A stretch of DNA of 54,372 bases from Chitinophagaceae bacterium (GCA_947446645.1 CANFHA010000025.1:1-54372), one strand, 5' to 3'. Positions 13,870-24,363 are shown, counted from the first letter of the stretch. Numbers and translations: made by a program. Notes: generated by a model not told the origin, from the letters alone.

Positions 13870-14865
13870 ATGAAATTTTCAGTAGGCGACAGGATAGTAA
13901 TTAACCGCACGGGAGAGGAAGGCTTTGTAACCGCTTTTATCGATAAGATTATGATAGAGGTGGAAGTAGGTGGCACTATTTTCCCGGTGCATATTGCGGA
14001 TGTGGATCACCCCTATCTCAAATGGTTTACCGACAAATCCGTTAAAAAGAAGAAATCGCTGCCGGAACAACTGCCGGTGGAAAAAATAGCCGGGCGTAAA
14101 TCACGCCTTGCAAAAGGTGCTTATTTGTCCTTCATGCCGGTATACAAAACGGAGCATATGGAGGAGGTGGTGGACCAGATAAAGGTATACCTGCTTAATG
14201 AGATGCCCATACCTGTTAAGTTCGTCTACGATGTTCGGTTTTCCGCTCATAGCGAATTCAGGCACGAAGGTACGCTGCATGCCTTTGGCAATGTGTACCT
14301 GCACAGCATAAGCTATACAGACATGAACGACCAGCCCAGGTTTCACTGGCAGCTGATAGACCCGGCTCATGAGCAGATGGAAAAAGGGGAGGGTATACTA
14401 CGCATCAGGCCCGTAAAATTATTTGAGCATATTACCGAACTTATGAAAACTGGTGAGGCTACCTTCAGTTACCTTCTGATCGATGAATTTTCTGTAAAGA
14501 AAAAGCCGGAACCGGTACCTAAATATGAGCCTGCGGCAAAGCCTAAATTTGAAACGATCACTACTCGAACGATAGAGGCTGCACGCTACGAAGTGGATCT
14601 CCACATAGAAGAGCTGGTGGATGACCGCAAGGGGCTTAGTAATGCAGATATCATTACTATTCAGCTCAATGCTTTGCGGCATTTTTTGCAGTTGGCCATC
14701 GTCCATCGCCAGGAGCGCATGATAGTGATACATGGACTTGGAAAAGGCAAACTGCGCGAAGAGGTGCACGCCATCTTAAAGCAAACTTCGGAGGTAGGCC
14801 GGTTCAAGAACGAATGGAGTGGGAGGTACGGTTTCGGAGCTACAGAGGTGTATTTCAGATATTAG
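13870..14865 (+). CDS. DUF2027/Smr-domain protein (MutS2-like C-terminus)
   Basis: A 331-residue protein. The N-terminus (1-60) is a small beta domain starting MKFSVGDRIVINRTGEEGFV. The middle (about 85-215) resembles DUF2027. The C-terminal Smr domain (about 245-331) has VDLHIEELVDD and the HGLGKGKLREEV loop, the latter being the nuclease-associated motif of Smr/MutS2 proteins. Smr domains cut or bind branched nucleic acids or act on ribosomes. The substrate here is unknown. A true Shine-Dalgarno-like GAGGAG (13857-13862) lies 7 nt before the ATG, unlike most genes here. The end lies 23 bp before the next gene's chosen start. Confidence 0.88.
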   Translation: MKFSVGDRIVINRTGEEGFVTAFIDKIMIEVEVGGTIFPVHIADVDHPYLKWFTDKSVKKKKSLPEQLPVEKIAGRKSRLAKGAYLSFMPVYKTEHMEEVVDQIKVYLLNEMPIPVKFVYDVRFSAHSEFRHEGTLHAFGNVYLHSISYTDMNDQPRFHWQLIDPAHEQMEKGEGILRIRPVKLFEHITELMKTGEATFSYLLIDEFSVKKKPEPVPKYEPAAKPKFETITTRTIEAARYEVDLHIEELVDDRKGLSNADIITIQLNALRHFLQLAIVHRQERMIVIHGLGKGKLREEVHAILKQTSEVGRFKNEWSGRYGFGATEVYFRY

Positions 14866-14888
14866 TAGGTTTTAATAGATTTGTTTAC

Positions 14889-16106
14889 ATGGCCCCTCAA
14901 AATTCTACATTAAAAGCATTTTCTACCCACGAGGTGATTACAAAGCGTAGTGGTATGTTTTATTTCTCCATCGCTTTGGGCGTTTTGATGTTGGGTGGTA
15001 TGAGCGCGGGTTTGTTGGTAATAGCGGCCCGTGAAAAAAATATACTTGTAGGGTTGGGGGCGCTACTGGTAGCCTGGGTAGCATTGTATCTGGTCAGGGC
15101 TTATTACCGCTGTGTGCCGGTTGTCAGAGTGGGCATTTCTGGTATAACTTTCAATGATGATTTTCATGCATGGAGTGATGTGCAGCGTATACAACTTACC
15201 GGCAACCAGCCACTGGATATTTTTGGTGCCCGGGATATGGAGGGAGCGAGTCTTGAGTTTTCAGACGGTACCGTAAAGGCCCTTCACGACGGCATGTACC
15301 GTAACTTGTCTGAAGTACGGAATCTCATACAACAGTTTGTGCCGGAAAAGATCGTGGCAGAACTAACTGAAAAAAGCCCAGAAGAGCATGTTGATACAGG
15401 AGACACATTTATAGTAGAAAGCCCTGTGGAGCCCGTTGCTATGCATGGCGCGCAGTATATAGTAGGGCGGCCATACAGGAGCTTTCGTGCCATTGTCATT
15501 TACGCGCTGCTTTTAGCGTTGGTCACCTGGTTGCTGATCCTTGCAATTGACGGAGAGTGGGCGATGTTTTTCTTTTCTGCTGCCGGCTTCCTGGGGCTAT
15601 ATTGGCTGCTCACTTTTTCTGTCAACTATTTTGGCTTGTCCGGGACGCACTTTTTTCTGAGAAACTCGTTTATTCCCTGGAAGAGAAGAACCATAGCGTT
15701 GGCTGATATAGAAGAGATTGTACTTGCCAGTAATCACCAGGGGAGCAATGTCTTGCGCGTGATCGACAAGAACTTCAAAGTGAGGAATTTTTTCGCAAGT
15801 TCACTTAGAGGCAAGGATTGGCTGGCACTGATGCGCCTGATGCGAAACCAGGGTATAAGGGTGAAGGATGAGAACGACTTTGCTCTATGGGAACAACCCA
15901 AAATGAAGACATGGCGCCGGTGGATGATCTTGTCTATACTCTTCTGGGTTGCCTTATGTCTCGTCAGTGGGGTATGGGTACAAAGTGTTCAGTATAGCCA
16001 ATATGCGCTTATATGGCTAAAGATAGGCTGGCTCGTATTCATAGCTCTATCCTTCGTGCTTACCCTTCGCTTCATCATGAAACTGGGTGCAGGACGGAGC
16101 GATTAG
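14889..16106 (+). CDS. Membrane protein with two PH-like segments, unknown
   Basis: A 405-residue protein with three paired hydrophobic regions (about 27-68, 201-246 and 342-396). Between them are two soluble parts of similar layout: a hydrophobic pair is followed by a beta-rich segment with a basic patch (VRVGISGITFNDDFHAWSDV; and KRRTIALADIEEIVLAS). This suggests an internal duplication of a membrane-anchored PH-like unit. I do not recognise a named family. A start at 14814 is possible but would overlap the Smr gene by 52 bp. The ATG at 14889 gives the compact protein. Co-transcription with the Smr gene is likely. Confidence 0.75.
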   Translation: MAPQNSTLKAFSTHEVITKRSGMFYFSIALGVLMLGGMSAGLLVIAAREKNILVGLGALLVAWVALYLVRAYYRCVPVVRVGISGITFNDDFHAWSDVQRIQLTGNQPLDIFGARDMEGASLEFSDGTVKALHDGMYRNLSEVRNLIQQFVPEKIVAELTEKSPEEHVDTGDTFIVESPVEPVAMHGAQYIVGRPYRSFRAIVIYALLLALVTWLLILAIDGEWAMFFFSAAGFLGLYWLLTFSVNYFGLSGTHFFLRNSFIPWKRRTIALADIEEIVLASNHQGSNVLRVIDKNFKVRNFFASSLRGKDWLALMRLMRNQGIRVKDENDFALWEQPKMKTWRRWMILSILFWVALCLVSGVWVQSVQYSQYALIWLKIGWLVFIALSFVLTLRFIMKLGAGRSD

Positions 16107-16193
16107 CACTACGGTGCTGTATACAGCAATGCACTAAAAGCAGCTGCAACCGGCAAAATAATTGCTGATTGCAACTGCACACTCCCTAACGTT

Positions 16194-16391
16194 TTAAAAG
16201 TTTTTTGCCAGCCTTAAAATGTTAGCTACCGCTTCCGGCCGTGGTTGTAAAAGATCTTTGGCTGCTTCACGAAGCATATTCACTTCCCGCATCACGTCCA
16301 TCTGCAGGAAGTTACTATCGCCATAGGCCGTAGCCGGCGTATGCGCGTAAAGACTTTTTTCAGTAAGTTTTCTATGTAAAGTTTTGTTCAT
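16194..16391 (-). CDS. 65-residue hypothetical protein
   Basis: A small helical protein beginning MNKTLHRKLTEKSLYAHTPA, with FLQMDVMREVNMLREAAKDL and a C-terminal VANILRLAKNF. The composition is protein-like (balanced charge, amphipathic helices) and it fills the gap between two plus-strand genes. No domain is recognised. The upstream 16392-16525 region is AT-rich and could hold promoters in both directions. The 16107-16193 gap shows nothing. Confidence 0.6.
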   Translation of the reverse strand: MNKTLHRKLTEKSLYAHTPATAYGDSNFLQMDVMREVNMLREAAKDLLQPRPEAVANILRLAKNF

Positions 16392-16525
16392 TGAAAAATG
16401 TGTTTTTCAAAAAAACGTAGCATTGGACTGATTATTGTATCAAGATTAAAAATTAATGTTAAACCACTGGTCCGGTGATTTAAACCGGATTAATAGCAAT
16501 ATATTTACAATGTAAGTGTTTAAAA

Positions 16526-17461
16526 ATGAAGGTAATAGGCATAACTGGAGGAACTGGGTTTGTAGGTCGGCATCTTACCGCGCTGCTGATAAGAAAGGGA
16601 TATGAAGTAGTGGTTTTTACTACCCGTGTGGCAAAGCGGCGAAAAAAGCAGCACATCTCCTATGCCCACTGGAACCCTGAAACCAAAGCCTGCGACCTGA
16701 ATGCAATAAAAAATGTTGATGCGGTAGTGAACCTGGCGGGCGAAGGCATTGCAGACAAAAGGTGGAGCGAGAAACGTAAAAAGGCAATAAGGGATAGTAG
16801 GGTGCACAGCACTGAGTTTCTTATAGCCCAGGTAAATGAGCATGCCCGTAAATGCAAGGTGTTGGTCTCCGCTTCCGCCACGGGCTATTACGGACCCGAC
16901 AATCACTATTCCAATCCATTTACCGAATCCGCGCCGCCATGTGCCGATTTTCTGGGCGAAACCTGCAGGGAATGGGAAGAGGCTTCAGAAGGAATAAGTG
17001 ATGGGATAAGAAGGGTAGTATTGCGGTTTGGTATCATCTTGGGTAAGGAGGCAGGGGCATTCCCCCAGTTTGCCAATCCTCAGTCTTATGGTGTAGTTCC
17101 TATATTGGGTTCAGGAGGGCAGGCAGTAAGCTGGGTAGAAATACACGATCTCGTCCGGCTCATCTCTTTTACACTGGAAAACGATAAGCTCTCAGGTATC
17201 TACAATGCAGTCGCGCCGGGTCATGTCTCCCACAGGGAGTTGATGCAGACGATTGCGGCTGTAAAGGGAGGAATAAAAATTCCGGTGCATGTCCCATCCG
17301 CTATGCTCAAGGTACTACTCGGTGAAATGAGCGTAGAGGTACTCAAAAGTTGCACCGTAAGTGCCGACAAAATTGTCGAGGCGGGGTTCGTCTTTGAACA
17401 TCCCGATGTGAAAAGTGCGGTAAGTTTCATACTAGGTAAGCGGCAAGCAGCAGCTAAGTGA
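16526..17461 (+). CDS. TIGR01777-family NAD(P)-dependent epimerase-like protein
   Basis: A 311-residue extended SDR protein of the YfcH/TIGR01777 group. The cofactor motif GITGGTGFVG is at residues 5-14. Other family blocks are VVNLAGEGIADKRWSEKRK, SASATGYYG, FLGETCREWE, VLRFGIILGKEAGAFPQF and WVEIHDLV. The DUF1731 C-terminal part is VPSAMLKVLLGEMSVEVLKS. The reaction is unknown in this family. The protein is complete and shows no obvious anomaly. Confidence 0.92.
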   Translation: MKVIGITGGTGFVGRHLTALLIRKGYEVVVFTTRVAKRRKKQHISYAHWNPETKACDLNAIKNVDAVVNLAGEGIADKRWSEKRKKAIRDSRVHSTEFLIAQVNEHARKCKVLVSASATGYYGPDNHYSNPFTESAPPCADFLGETCREWEEASEGISDGIRRVVLRFGIILGKEAGAFPQFANPQSYGVVPILGSGGQAVSWVEIHDLVRLISFTLENDKLSGIYNAVAPGHVSHRELMQTIAAVKGGIKIPVHVPSAMLKVLLGEMSVEVLKSCTVSADKIVEAGFVFEHPDVKSAVSFILGKRQAAAK

Positions 17462-17572
17462 TTATTAGATCGATTGGGGAATTGAAATCGGCATAGTAAT
17501 TAACCCGTTCGGCTTCCCGCCCTCACGCGTTAAGGAATCGCGCCGGCTTTTAATGACCCTTTTGTGAAAGGC

Positions 17573-19843
17573 CTATTCCAGCACTATCTTTTTTATTATC
17601 CGCTGATTCCTGATATCAGTAAGCCTTACCACATACACGCCCCGTGCCCAGAGATCCACGCGTATATCTTTTTCGCCGTCTATTGTACCGTCCCATATCC
17701 TCTGTCCTGCAGCGTTAAATATCGTCGTTTGTAGCGTGCCTTTGTTACCCGCAAACATGCGTAGCAAACTGTGCGTGGGCACCGGGTAGATAACCACATT
17801 GGTGTCTGTGGCAAGGCTGTGAGCAACCGTAAAATCAGCTGCGTTTACATTAAAGAATATATGGTCATGCCCCTTTACTTTTATACGCGCAGCATGTGTA
17901 TCAGTATCAGGGTTGGGTAGGGTCACTACCGCGCTCCCATTGTTGGGAAATGTACCAAGATGATATTGCCAGTTATTGCCTCCATCTAAAGAGAGGTAGA
18001 TATCCACATCCGGGGCATTTATGGGTGCTGTGTTTGTGCCCACAACATTCCAGGTTATTTTTTCAGGGCTGTTGCCAATGTGGTACTGCCCGGCCGATCC
18101 CTGGCTGGTTACTGTAAAGCCGGCTCCTGTATAAATGACATCCAGGTGAATGGTGTCGTCCGGTATCAGGAAGCAGCCATTACCAAGCAGTATGTCGCGT
18201 AGTGTAAGGCGAAAGGTGAGGAAGCGGGCCACATCCGGTGTCTTTTCACCTTCCGCGCCTTCATTGCCGGCATCGCTTAGCACTCCCGAAAGCACAAGGC
18301 TGTTTTTCGGAAATATCCGGGTGTTCGATTTAGAGGGAATGAATGAACGGAATATGGGGCCGGAGTAATGCGTATTGAGCAGCGTACTGCCGGCATCACC
18401 CAGATTCCACTGTTCCCAGCAATAAGTGGTGGACGTGTCGGCAACCGAATCTGTTGCCACTGGTGAGCTTAGCTCAAATGGTGTGAGGTAGGGTATGGAC
18501 CACGATGCAGTAAACGGCGGTACAGAAACTACTTTATTGTTCGTAGCCGTTTTTGCAGCGCAGCCATCGCCAAGTGTGGTGATAAATGCTTGTATCTGCT
18601 GCAGGCTGATAGCATGAAAGTAAGCATCGCTGTGTAGCTGTATATCGTCAGGCGCGCAGATGCCGGCATAAGCCATAATGGTAGAGCCACTGCCTGGCTC
18701 GTACGCGAAAGACGGCGAAATATTCGGGTCTGCGCAAAGTCCCTCGGAGCTATTGAAGCAATGATCGGCGCCAAATTCGTGGCCCATTTCATGGGCTACA
18801 TAATCTACATCAAACCCATCGCCTCTCGGGTCCGCCTGCCCGGTCACGCTTAGTGCCTTTTGCCCAAACTGGCATACTATAGCTATTTGGGAAAGGCCTC
18901 CCGCTCCGCTGGTAAACACGTGTCCGATGTCATAGTTGGGGCTGCCTATGCGCCTGTCGCACGCCACCTGGCAGGAATCTATGCATCGTCCCGGATTTGA
19001 ATTGATAAGGGCAAAAGGATCATTGCCGTTTATGCCGCCTGATGCAGTTGTCCATATAAGAGTATCCTCATTCTCTGCAAATACCATACGCACCGATAGC
19101 TCCCGTTCATAAATGCCATTAACCCTGTTCATGGTAGTGGTCATTTCGCTGAATGCCTGCGCCAGTGTGGGGGCGGGTAGTGCGGTAGCTGCCTGGCAGT
19201 AGGCATTGTTGGCTGCCAGTGCCAGCCTGTAGGTGCGCAGCTGGTAGCCGTTTATAGTGCGTTGGTGGTGGTTTTCAGCGCTGCGTTGGCTGGCATTGTT
19301 GCTTTGGCTCTGTGGCATATCTGTGCCTACCGTGCAAAAGGACGGGTGAGCGGAAGATCGCACTTCATCGCGTTTGTAGTGAGCTATATAGGTGCCATCA
19401 TGAAATTTGTTGTACGGATCTACAAATGAAGTATTGGCTCCGTCAAAGATCATAGCGTGAAAGCCATATATGGTCATGTCCAGTTTCGCGGTAATATGCA
19501 CATCAGCTACCGCCTCTCCCGTAAAAGTTCTCAGTTCAGGATATCGTGCTGCAAGTTTCTCAGGCATCATAGTAGTCTCCCATACCCTGAACTGTTTTAT
19601 GGTCCCGTCGGGCATAGGCAGGTCTATGAGCTGTGGCTGGCTAATCTCCGCAGACACAGAAGATAACTTAATGCTTAAGGTTGCTTCATCGGCGCGGTAC
19701 GTAATATATTTCGTGGCAAGTGCAGCCCGTGAGGAGCGGGGCAACCGCTCGCTATCCACTTTTTGCCAGATGCCTTGTGCCATCGAAACACAGGTGCTTG
19801 AGACCAGGAAAAGTAAAGCCAGGAAGGTTATGCCATGTCTCAT
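17573..19843 (-). CDS. Secreted reprolysin-like zinc metalloprotease with T9SS tail
   Basis: A 756-residue protein. A Sec signal peptide (residues 1-22, ending SMAQG) precedes a propeptide-like region. The catalytic domain is of the M12B/reprolysin-like type: HEMGHEFGADH starts at His351, giving three zinc-binding His and the catalytic Glu, and the Met-turn is in STIMAYAGIC. Beta-sandwich segments follow. The C-terminus (about 685-756; YPVPTHSLLRMF, then WARGVYVVRL and KKIVLE) is a type IX secretion sorting domain. It should be exported to the surface or medium. The target is unknown. It is convergent with the TIGR01777 gene and divergent from tsaE. Confidence 0.93.
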   Translation of the reverse strand: MRHGITFLALLFLVSSTCVSMAQGIWQKVDSERLPRSSRAALATKYITYRADEATLSIKLSSVSAEISQPQLIDLPMPDGTIKQFRVWETTMMPEKLAARYPELRTFTGEAVADVHITAKLDMTIYGFHAMIFDGANTSFVDPYNKFHDGTYIAHYKRDEVRSSAHPSFCTVGTDMPQSQSNNASQRSAENHHQRTINGYQLRTYRLALAANNAYCQAATALPAPTLAQAFSEMTTTMNRVNGIYERELSVRMVFAENEDTLIWTTASGGINGNDPFALINSNPGRCIDSCQVACDRRIGSPNYDIGHVFTSGAGGLSQIAIVCQFGQKALSVTGQADPRGDGFDVDYVAHEMGHEFGADHCFNSSEGLCADPNISPSFAYEPGSGSTIMAYAGICAPDDIQLHSDAYFHAISLQQIQAFITTLGDGCAAKTATNNKVVSVPPFTASWSIPYLTPFELSSPVATDSVADTSTTYCWEQWNLGDAGSTLLNTHYSGPIFRSFIPSKSNTRIFPKNSLVLSGVLSDAGNEGAEGEKTPDVARFLTFRLTLRDILLGNGCFLIPDDTIHLDVIYTGAGFTVTSQGSAGQYHIGNSPEKITWNVVGTNTAPINAPDVDIYLSLDGGNNWQYHLGTFPNNGSAVVTLPNPDTDTHAARIKVKGHDHIFFNVNAADFTVAHSLATDTNVVIYPVPTHSLLRMFAGNKGTLQTTIFNAAGQRIWDGTIDGEKDIRVDLWARGVYVVRLTDIRNQRIIKKIVLE

Positions 19844-19962
19844 GGTTGATCGGGTGCTGGTATTAAGATGTAAAGAATATGCGATTGCGATAATATTAGC
19901 TGCTTTAAAGTTAACAAAATTTTTTTGGCCGCGCTGCGGCTGGTTTCAAGCTATTATGGCTG

Positions 19963-19970
19963 TAACTTTG
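19963..19970 (+). promoter_or_regulatory. tsaE -7 box, short leader
   Basis: TAACTTTG fits TAnnTTTG and lies 8 nt before the ATG at 19979. This makes any start farther upstream (19925) unlikely. Confidence 0.6.
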
Positions 19971-19978
19971 CGCCCGCA

Positions 19979-20434
19979 ATGGACGAGATCATACTTCATA
20001 CATCATATACGCTGGCAGACATAGACAAGGCAGTAGTGTCTTTTTGGGAAAAGCTGCACACTTATCGCATTTTCGCATTTAGTGGGGAGTTGGGCGCAGG
20101 CAAAACCACCTTTATACATCATTTGTGCGACCATCTGAAAGTGGAGGATGCGGTAAGTAGCCCAACCTTTGCACTGATCAATGAGTATCACTTTTACAAG
20201 CATGGTAAAGACAATCTGCTTTACCACCTGGACTGGTATCGCCTGAAGGACACTGCCGAGGCAATACATGCCGGAATGGAAGATTGTATGCTACAGGCAG
20301 CTAAAGGGACGGCCATCTGCTTCGTCGAGTGGCCCGAAAAGGCGCCGGAGCTCCTACCGAAGCCTTATTTGTGGGTGAGCATAGAAACCACAGACGAGAC
20401 GCGGCGGACTATGACCGTGAAGCTCGTGAGGTAA
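19979..20434 (+). CDS. tsaE: tRNA threonylcarbamoyladenosine biosynthesis ATPase TsaE
   Basis: A 151-residue P-loop ATPase of the TsaBDE complex, which makes t6A at position 37 of ANN-decoding tRNAs. Walker A is GELGAGKTT (36-44). Other family blocks are SSPTFALINEY, LYHLDWYRLKD and ICFVEWPEKAPELLP. The normal family length is about 150, and the promoter position supports the start at 19979. Transcribed alone, with a 130-bp gap to the next gene. Confidence 0.95.
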   Translation: MDEIILHTSYTLADIDKAVVSFWEKLHTYRIFAFSGELGAGKTTFIHHLCDHLKVEDAVSSPTFALINEYHFYKHGKDNLLYHLDWYRLKDTAEAIHAGMEDCMLQAAKGTAICFVEWPEKAPELLPKPYLWVSIETTDETRRTMTVKLVR

Positions 20435-20564
20435 CGCTCAGTAGCATAGAGCGCCACACCTATATTCCTGATAATAAACACGCTTGTGCATCTAAAAATA
20501 CTTCCTCATTTCTGATATAATTATTACATTGCAGTCTGTATAATTAACAAATAAATATCTGTAT

Positions 20565-23500
20565 ATGTATTTAAATGGTACAAAATCTTTGTCCCTGTTT
20601 ACTTGTCTTGCATTATCGTTGTCTCTCACAGCAAAGGAGGCTAAGATAAAAGTGGGTCAAGGTCTGTCTAAACCCCTGTCGTTTATTGAGAATAAGGGCC
20701 AGGTGATGGACCAGGAAAACCACCCGAGGTTCGATATACAATACAAATTATCTACTCCCGGTATGAACCTGTATGTTGGTCAGGGCAAGCTGTTCTACCA
20801 GTTCAGGAAGACAGAGGGCTCCACACCTGCTACGCTTCAGGTTACTACCTGCAATATGGGCGTTACGCTTGTTGGCGCAAACCCCGATGCAAAGGTTGTC
20901 GCAGCGGATAAGCAGGAGTACTACGAAAATTACTACCTCGCCGGCCATGACAATGGTTTTACCGTGCACTCCTACAACAAAGTTATCTATAAGAATGTAT
21001 ACCCGAATATTGACTGGGTGCTGTATGTAAAGGACGACAATGTAGAATATGACTTCGTGGTTCGACCGGGCGGTGATGCAGCTAACATTAAGATGGTTTA
21101 TGAAGGTGCGTCCAAAATAGGTATTACTGCTGATGGAAGCCTGTCTGCAGAAACTCCAATGGGCAGTGTAAAGGAAAAACGTCCGTATGCTTACGAAACC
21201 GGTACACACCGTGAAGTAGCATCTGCATTTAAGCTTAAAGGCAATGAGGTAAGCTTCGAAACCGGTGCTTACAAGGGTTCATTAACGATTGATCCATACC
21301 TGTTATGGGCCACCTACTTTGGTGGTGTAAATGAAGATGTGGCCACTTCTGTAAAGCAAATGACTACCGGGCTTACTTTTGTTGGCGGCTATACCGCGAG
21401 CGCAGGTCTCGGCACTGGTGCTCCGGCGTTTCAGACTAATCATGCTGCGGGTACTAACTACGATGCATTCCTGATAAAGTATACTGCCGCAGGTGTTCGC
21501 TCGTTTGCTACCTATTACGGTGGCACAGGCAGCGATCTGGGCATGGCTATCGCTATCGACAATACTCCTTTTGCTCCTGTAGTTTACCTCGCAGGATATA
21601 CCAATTCAGCGGCTACAGGCCTCGTTAGCGGCACAGCCTATCATAATACCAACAACGGCGGCAACGATGGTTTCCTAATCGGCCTTAGCAGCGCGAACGG
21701 AGCCCGCACATTTTCCACTTTCTATGGCGGAGCGGGTGAAGACTTTGTAAACGGGGTCGCCTGCGATGCCGGTAACAACGTATATATCACCGGTCAGACC
21801 TCCAGCCCTACATTAATTTCCACAGGCGGAGCCTACCAGACCGCTATCAGCGGATCCAGCGATGCGTTTGTGGCTAAGTTCAGCACAACGGGCGCCATTC
21901 AGTGGTCCACTTACTTCGGTGGCACGGCGCAGGACCAGTCACAGGCGATTGCCTGCGACGGCCTCAGCAATGTTATCATTACCGGTCAAACCAGCAGCGT
22001 GGTGGGTATTGCCAGTGGTACAGCTTTTCAACCTGTAATTAACGGCACCAATGATGCGTTTGTAGCCAAGTTTTCCACGGCAGGAGCATTTACCTGGGGC
22101 ACTTACTTCGGTGGCGAAGGCCAGGAGCAGGGAAACGGTATTGCAGTAAATCCATCTAATAACAGCATAGCTGTAGTTGGTAACACGTCAAGCCTTACCG
22201 CCATCAGCAGCGCTAAGGCTTACCAGCCAGCTTTTGCCGGCGGACTGCAGGATGCGTTCCTGGCATATTTTGATGCTACAGGAGCGGAAACTTTCAGCAC
22301 TTATTATGGCGGCACTAATATCGACTACGGGCAGGCAGTTTGTTTCGATCAGTTCAACAACATTGCAATAGCTGGTGGCACATTCAGCACAAACGGTATC
22401 TCTACTACAGGCAGTTATCAGCCGGCAATTGGCGGAGACTATGATGCATACATGGCAAAATTCAACGTTCTGGGTCAGCGCCTTTGGGGCACTTATTTCG
22501 GTAAGTTGTTTTATGACTACGCTAATGCAATCGCCTGTGACCTCACTAACGACCAGCTGATAATAGCAGGTTATACCGCCAGCAACACGGGTATAGCTAC
22601 CACTGGCACACAGCAGACCATATATGGTGGCGGTACCTACGATGGATTTTCCGCTAAGTTTAAGAGAGATACGCTTGTAGCTATTAATCAGCCGTTTGGT
22701 GATACACTCCTTTGCGCAGGCAGTAGCTTCAACCTGTTTTACACGGCAAATTTCAATTTTCAGCCAGGTAACACGTTTACAGTTCAGCTGTCAAATGCCG
22801 CTGGCAGCTTTGCCGCTCCGGTAAGCATTGGTTTGGTTACTTCCAGCACTTCAGGCTCTATTCCCTGCATACTTCCGGCCGGCCTTACACCAGGCACTGG
22901 CTACCGTGTACGTATTGTTGCCAGCAACCCTGCATTTACCTCGCCGGATGACTTTTACGACATCAATATCGTTAACGCATTCCCACATACTACAGCTACT
23001 GCAAGTACGCCCGTATGTGTAGGTGGCACACTGTTCCTTTACGACAGTTCGCCTTATGCCATTACCAGCTATAGCTGGGTTGGCCCTCTGGGTTCAGGCC
23101 TTAGCGGTGCAGGCTTTACGGCCTTTACACAGAATGCGGCGAACACAGGTTTCTCAGGCACCGGCATCACGCTCGCTGACGCAGGTACTTACTCTGTGAT
23201 CACTACCCACAGGGGCTGTCCTAATGATACATCTTCAGTTGCGGTGGTTGTGAATAGTGTAATACCTCCAACTCCTGCAGCCACCGGCACTACACCCGGC
23301 TGCGAAGGCAGCGATGTAAATCTTTATGGCAACAGCGATACTTCTGCTACAGTAATTTATAGCTGGAGCGGACCGGGCGGCTTTACTTCGTCAGAGCAAA
23401 ATCCGGTATTGCTTTCTGTCACCAGCGCCAATGCCGGTACTTATACGCTTACTGATACGCTTGCAGGTTGCCCGTCTGCCGCCAGCACCTTTGTGCTCGT

Positions 23501-24347
23501 GGTAAGCCCGGTAAATCCTGTTTCCGTGAATATAAACGTAAGCCCCAACGATACCGTTTGCGCGGGCACCCTCGTTACCTTTACGGCTAGCTCTATTACT
23601 GGTGGGGTATCACCATCCTACCAGTGGATGACAGACGCAGGTCCTGTTGTAGGTGCCGTTTCAAGCACGTGGTCAACACCCTCTCTGCTCGACGGTGAAA
23701 ATGTATACGTCATCATGCACAGCGGTATTATTTGCCCTTCACCGGTAAATGCAAACAGCAATGTGATAACTATGAATGTGCTGAACACGCCGCCACTTGT
23801 GAATATCTCGGCATCTACCGGCAGTTATGTGCCTTATGGCGCCTCAGTTACCTTTAGCTCATATATATTTGCTGTCGGCATAGCGCCTACCTACCAATGG
23901 TCTGTAAATGGCATAGATATAGCAGGTGCGACCTCTGACACATACGTGCTCGCCAGTGTTACAGAGTGGGATACCGTGACCGTGACCGTTAGGTCTACTA
24001 TGGCTTGCGCAGTACCCGATTTTGCACAGGCTACTTTTGTAGTTCACCCAGTCCTGGTTGGTGTTACCAATATTCCTTCCGCACTTGACAACGTTGATCT
24101 TTTCCCAAATCCGAATAACGGTAGCTTCACTATTAAAGGCAGCGTAGCACAAACTTCTGGCAGTGCGGTGAGCTTGCAGGTGAATAACTTGCTGGGCCAG
24201 GTGATCTACAGCGGTAACGCGGCAGTAGTGAACAATGAGCTTAACAAAACAATTGACCTCAGCAACATACCTAATGGCATCTATATGATGACGATTAGTG
24301 GTGACGAGGGACAATCTAAAATACTCCGCTTTACGGTGCAGCATTAG
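20565..24347 (+). CDS. SBBP-repeat surface protein with T9SS C-terminal domain
   Basis: A 1260-residue secreted protein with a signal peptide in residues 1-23. An N-terminal module (about 35-240) with FIENKGQV resembles the DUF7948 domain usually found before SBBP repeats. About eight SBBP beta-propeller repeats (about 242-705) recur as xYFGGxxxDxxxAIAxD...VxGxTxS, each near 57 residues. Ig/PKD-like domains follow (about 710-1165), with two related units around CVGGTLFLYDSS and CEGSDVNLYG. The type A sorting domain (about 1174-1260) contains LFPNPNNGSFTIKG and NIPNGIYMM. It is probably a T9SS-exported adhesin or structural surface protein; ligand unknown. It is followed by a terminator and a REP-like element. 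Confidence 0.92.
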   Translation: MYLNGTKSLSLFTCLALSLSLTAKEAKIKVGQGLSKPLSFIENKGQVMDQENHPRFDIQYKLSTPGMNLYVGQGKLFYQFRKTEGSTPATLQVTTCNMGVTLVGANPDAKVVAADKQEYYENYYLAGHDNGFTVHSYNKVIYKNVYPNIDWVLYVKDDNVEYDFVVRPGGDAANIKMVYEGASKIGITADGSLSAETPMGSVKEKRPYAYETGTHREVASAFKLKGNEVSFETGAYKGSLTIDPYLLWATYFGGVNEDVATSVKQMTTGLTFVGGYTASAGLGTGAPAFQTNHAAGTNYDAFLIKYTAAGVRSFATYYGGTGSDLGMAIAIDNTPFAPVVYLAGYTNSAATGLVSGTAYHNTNNGGNDGFLIGLSSANGARTFSTFYGGAGEDFVNGVACDAGNNVYITGQTSSPTLISTGGAYQTAISGSSDAFVAKFSTTGAIQWSTYFGGTAQDQSQAIACDGLSNVIITGQTSSVVGIASGTAFQPVINGTNDAFVAKFSTAGAFTWGTYFGGEGQEQGNGIAVNPSNNSIAVVGNTSSLTAISSAKAYQPAFAGGLQDAFLAYFDATGAETFSTYYGGTNIDYGQAVCFDQFNNIAIAGGTFSTNGISTTGSYQPAIGGDYDAYMAKFNVLGQRLWGTYFGKLFYDYANAIACDLTNDQLIIAGYTASNTGIATTGTQQTIYGGGTYDGFSAKFKRDTLVAINQPFGDTLLCAGSSFNLFYTANFNFQPGNTFTVQLSNAAGSFAAPVSIGLVTSSTSGSIPCILPAGLTPGTGYRVRIVASNPAFTSPDDFYDINIVNAFPHTTATASTPVCVGGTLFLYDSSPYAITSYSWVGPLGSGLSGAGFTAFTQNAANTGFSGTGITLADAGTYSVITTHRGCPNDTSSVAVVVNSVIPPTPAATGTTPGCEGSDVNLYGNSDTSATVIYSWSGPGGFTSSEQNPVLLSVTSANAGTYTLTDTLAGCPSAASTFVLVVSPVNPVSVNINVSPNDTVCAGTLVTFTASSITGGVSPSYQWMTDAGPVVGAVSSTWSTPSLLDGENVYVIMHSGIICPSPVNANSNVITMNVLNTPPLVNISASTGSYVPYGASVTFSSYIFAVGIAPTYQWSVNGIDIAGATSDTYVLASVTEWDTVTVTVRSTMACAVPDFAQATFVVHPVLVGVTNIPSALDNVDLFPNPNNGSFTIKGSVAQTSGSAVSLQVNNLLGQVIYSGNAAVVNNELNKTIDLSNIPNGIYMMTISGDEGQSKILRFTVQH

Positions 24348-24363
24348 TAAGCATAAAGTGTAG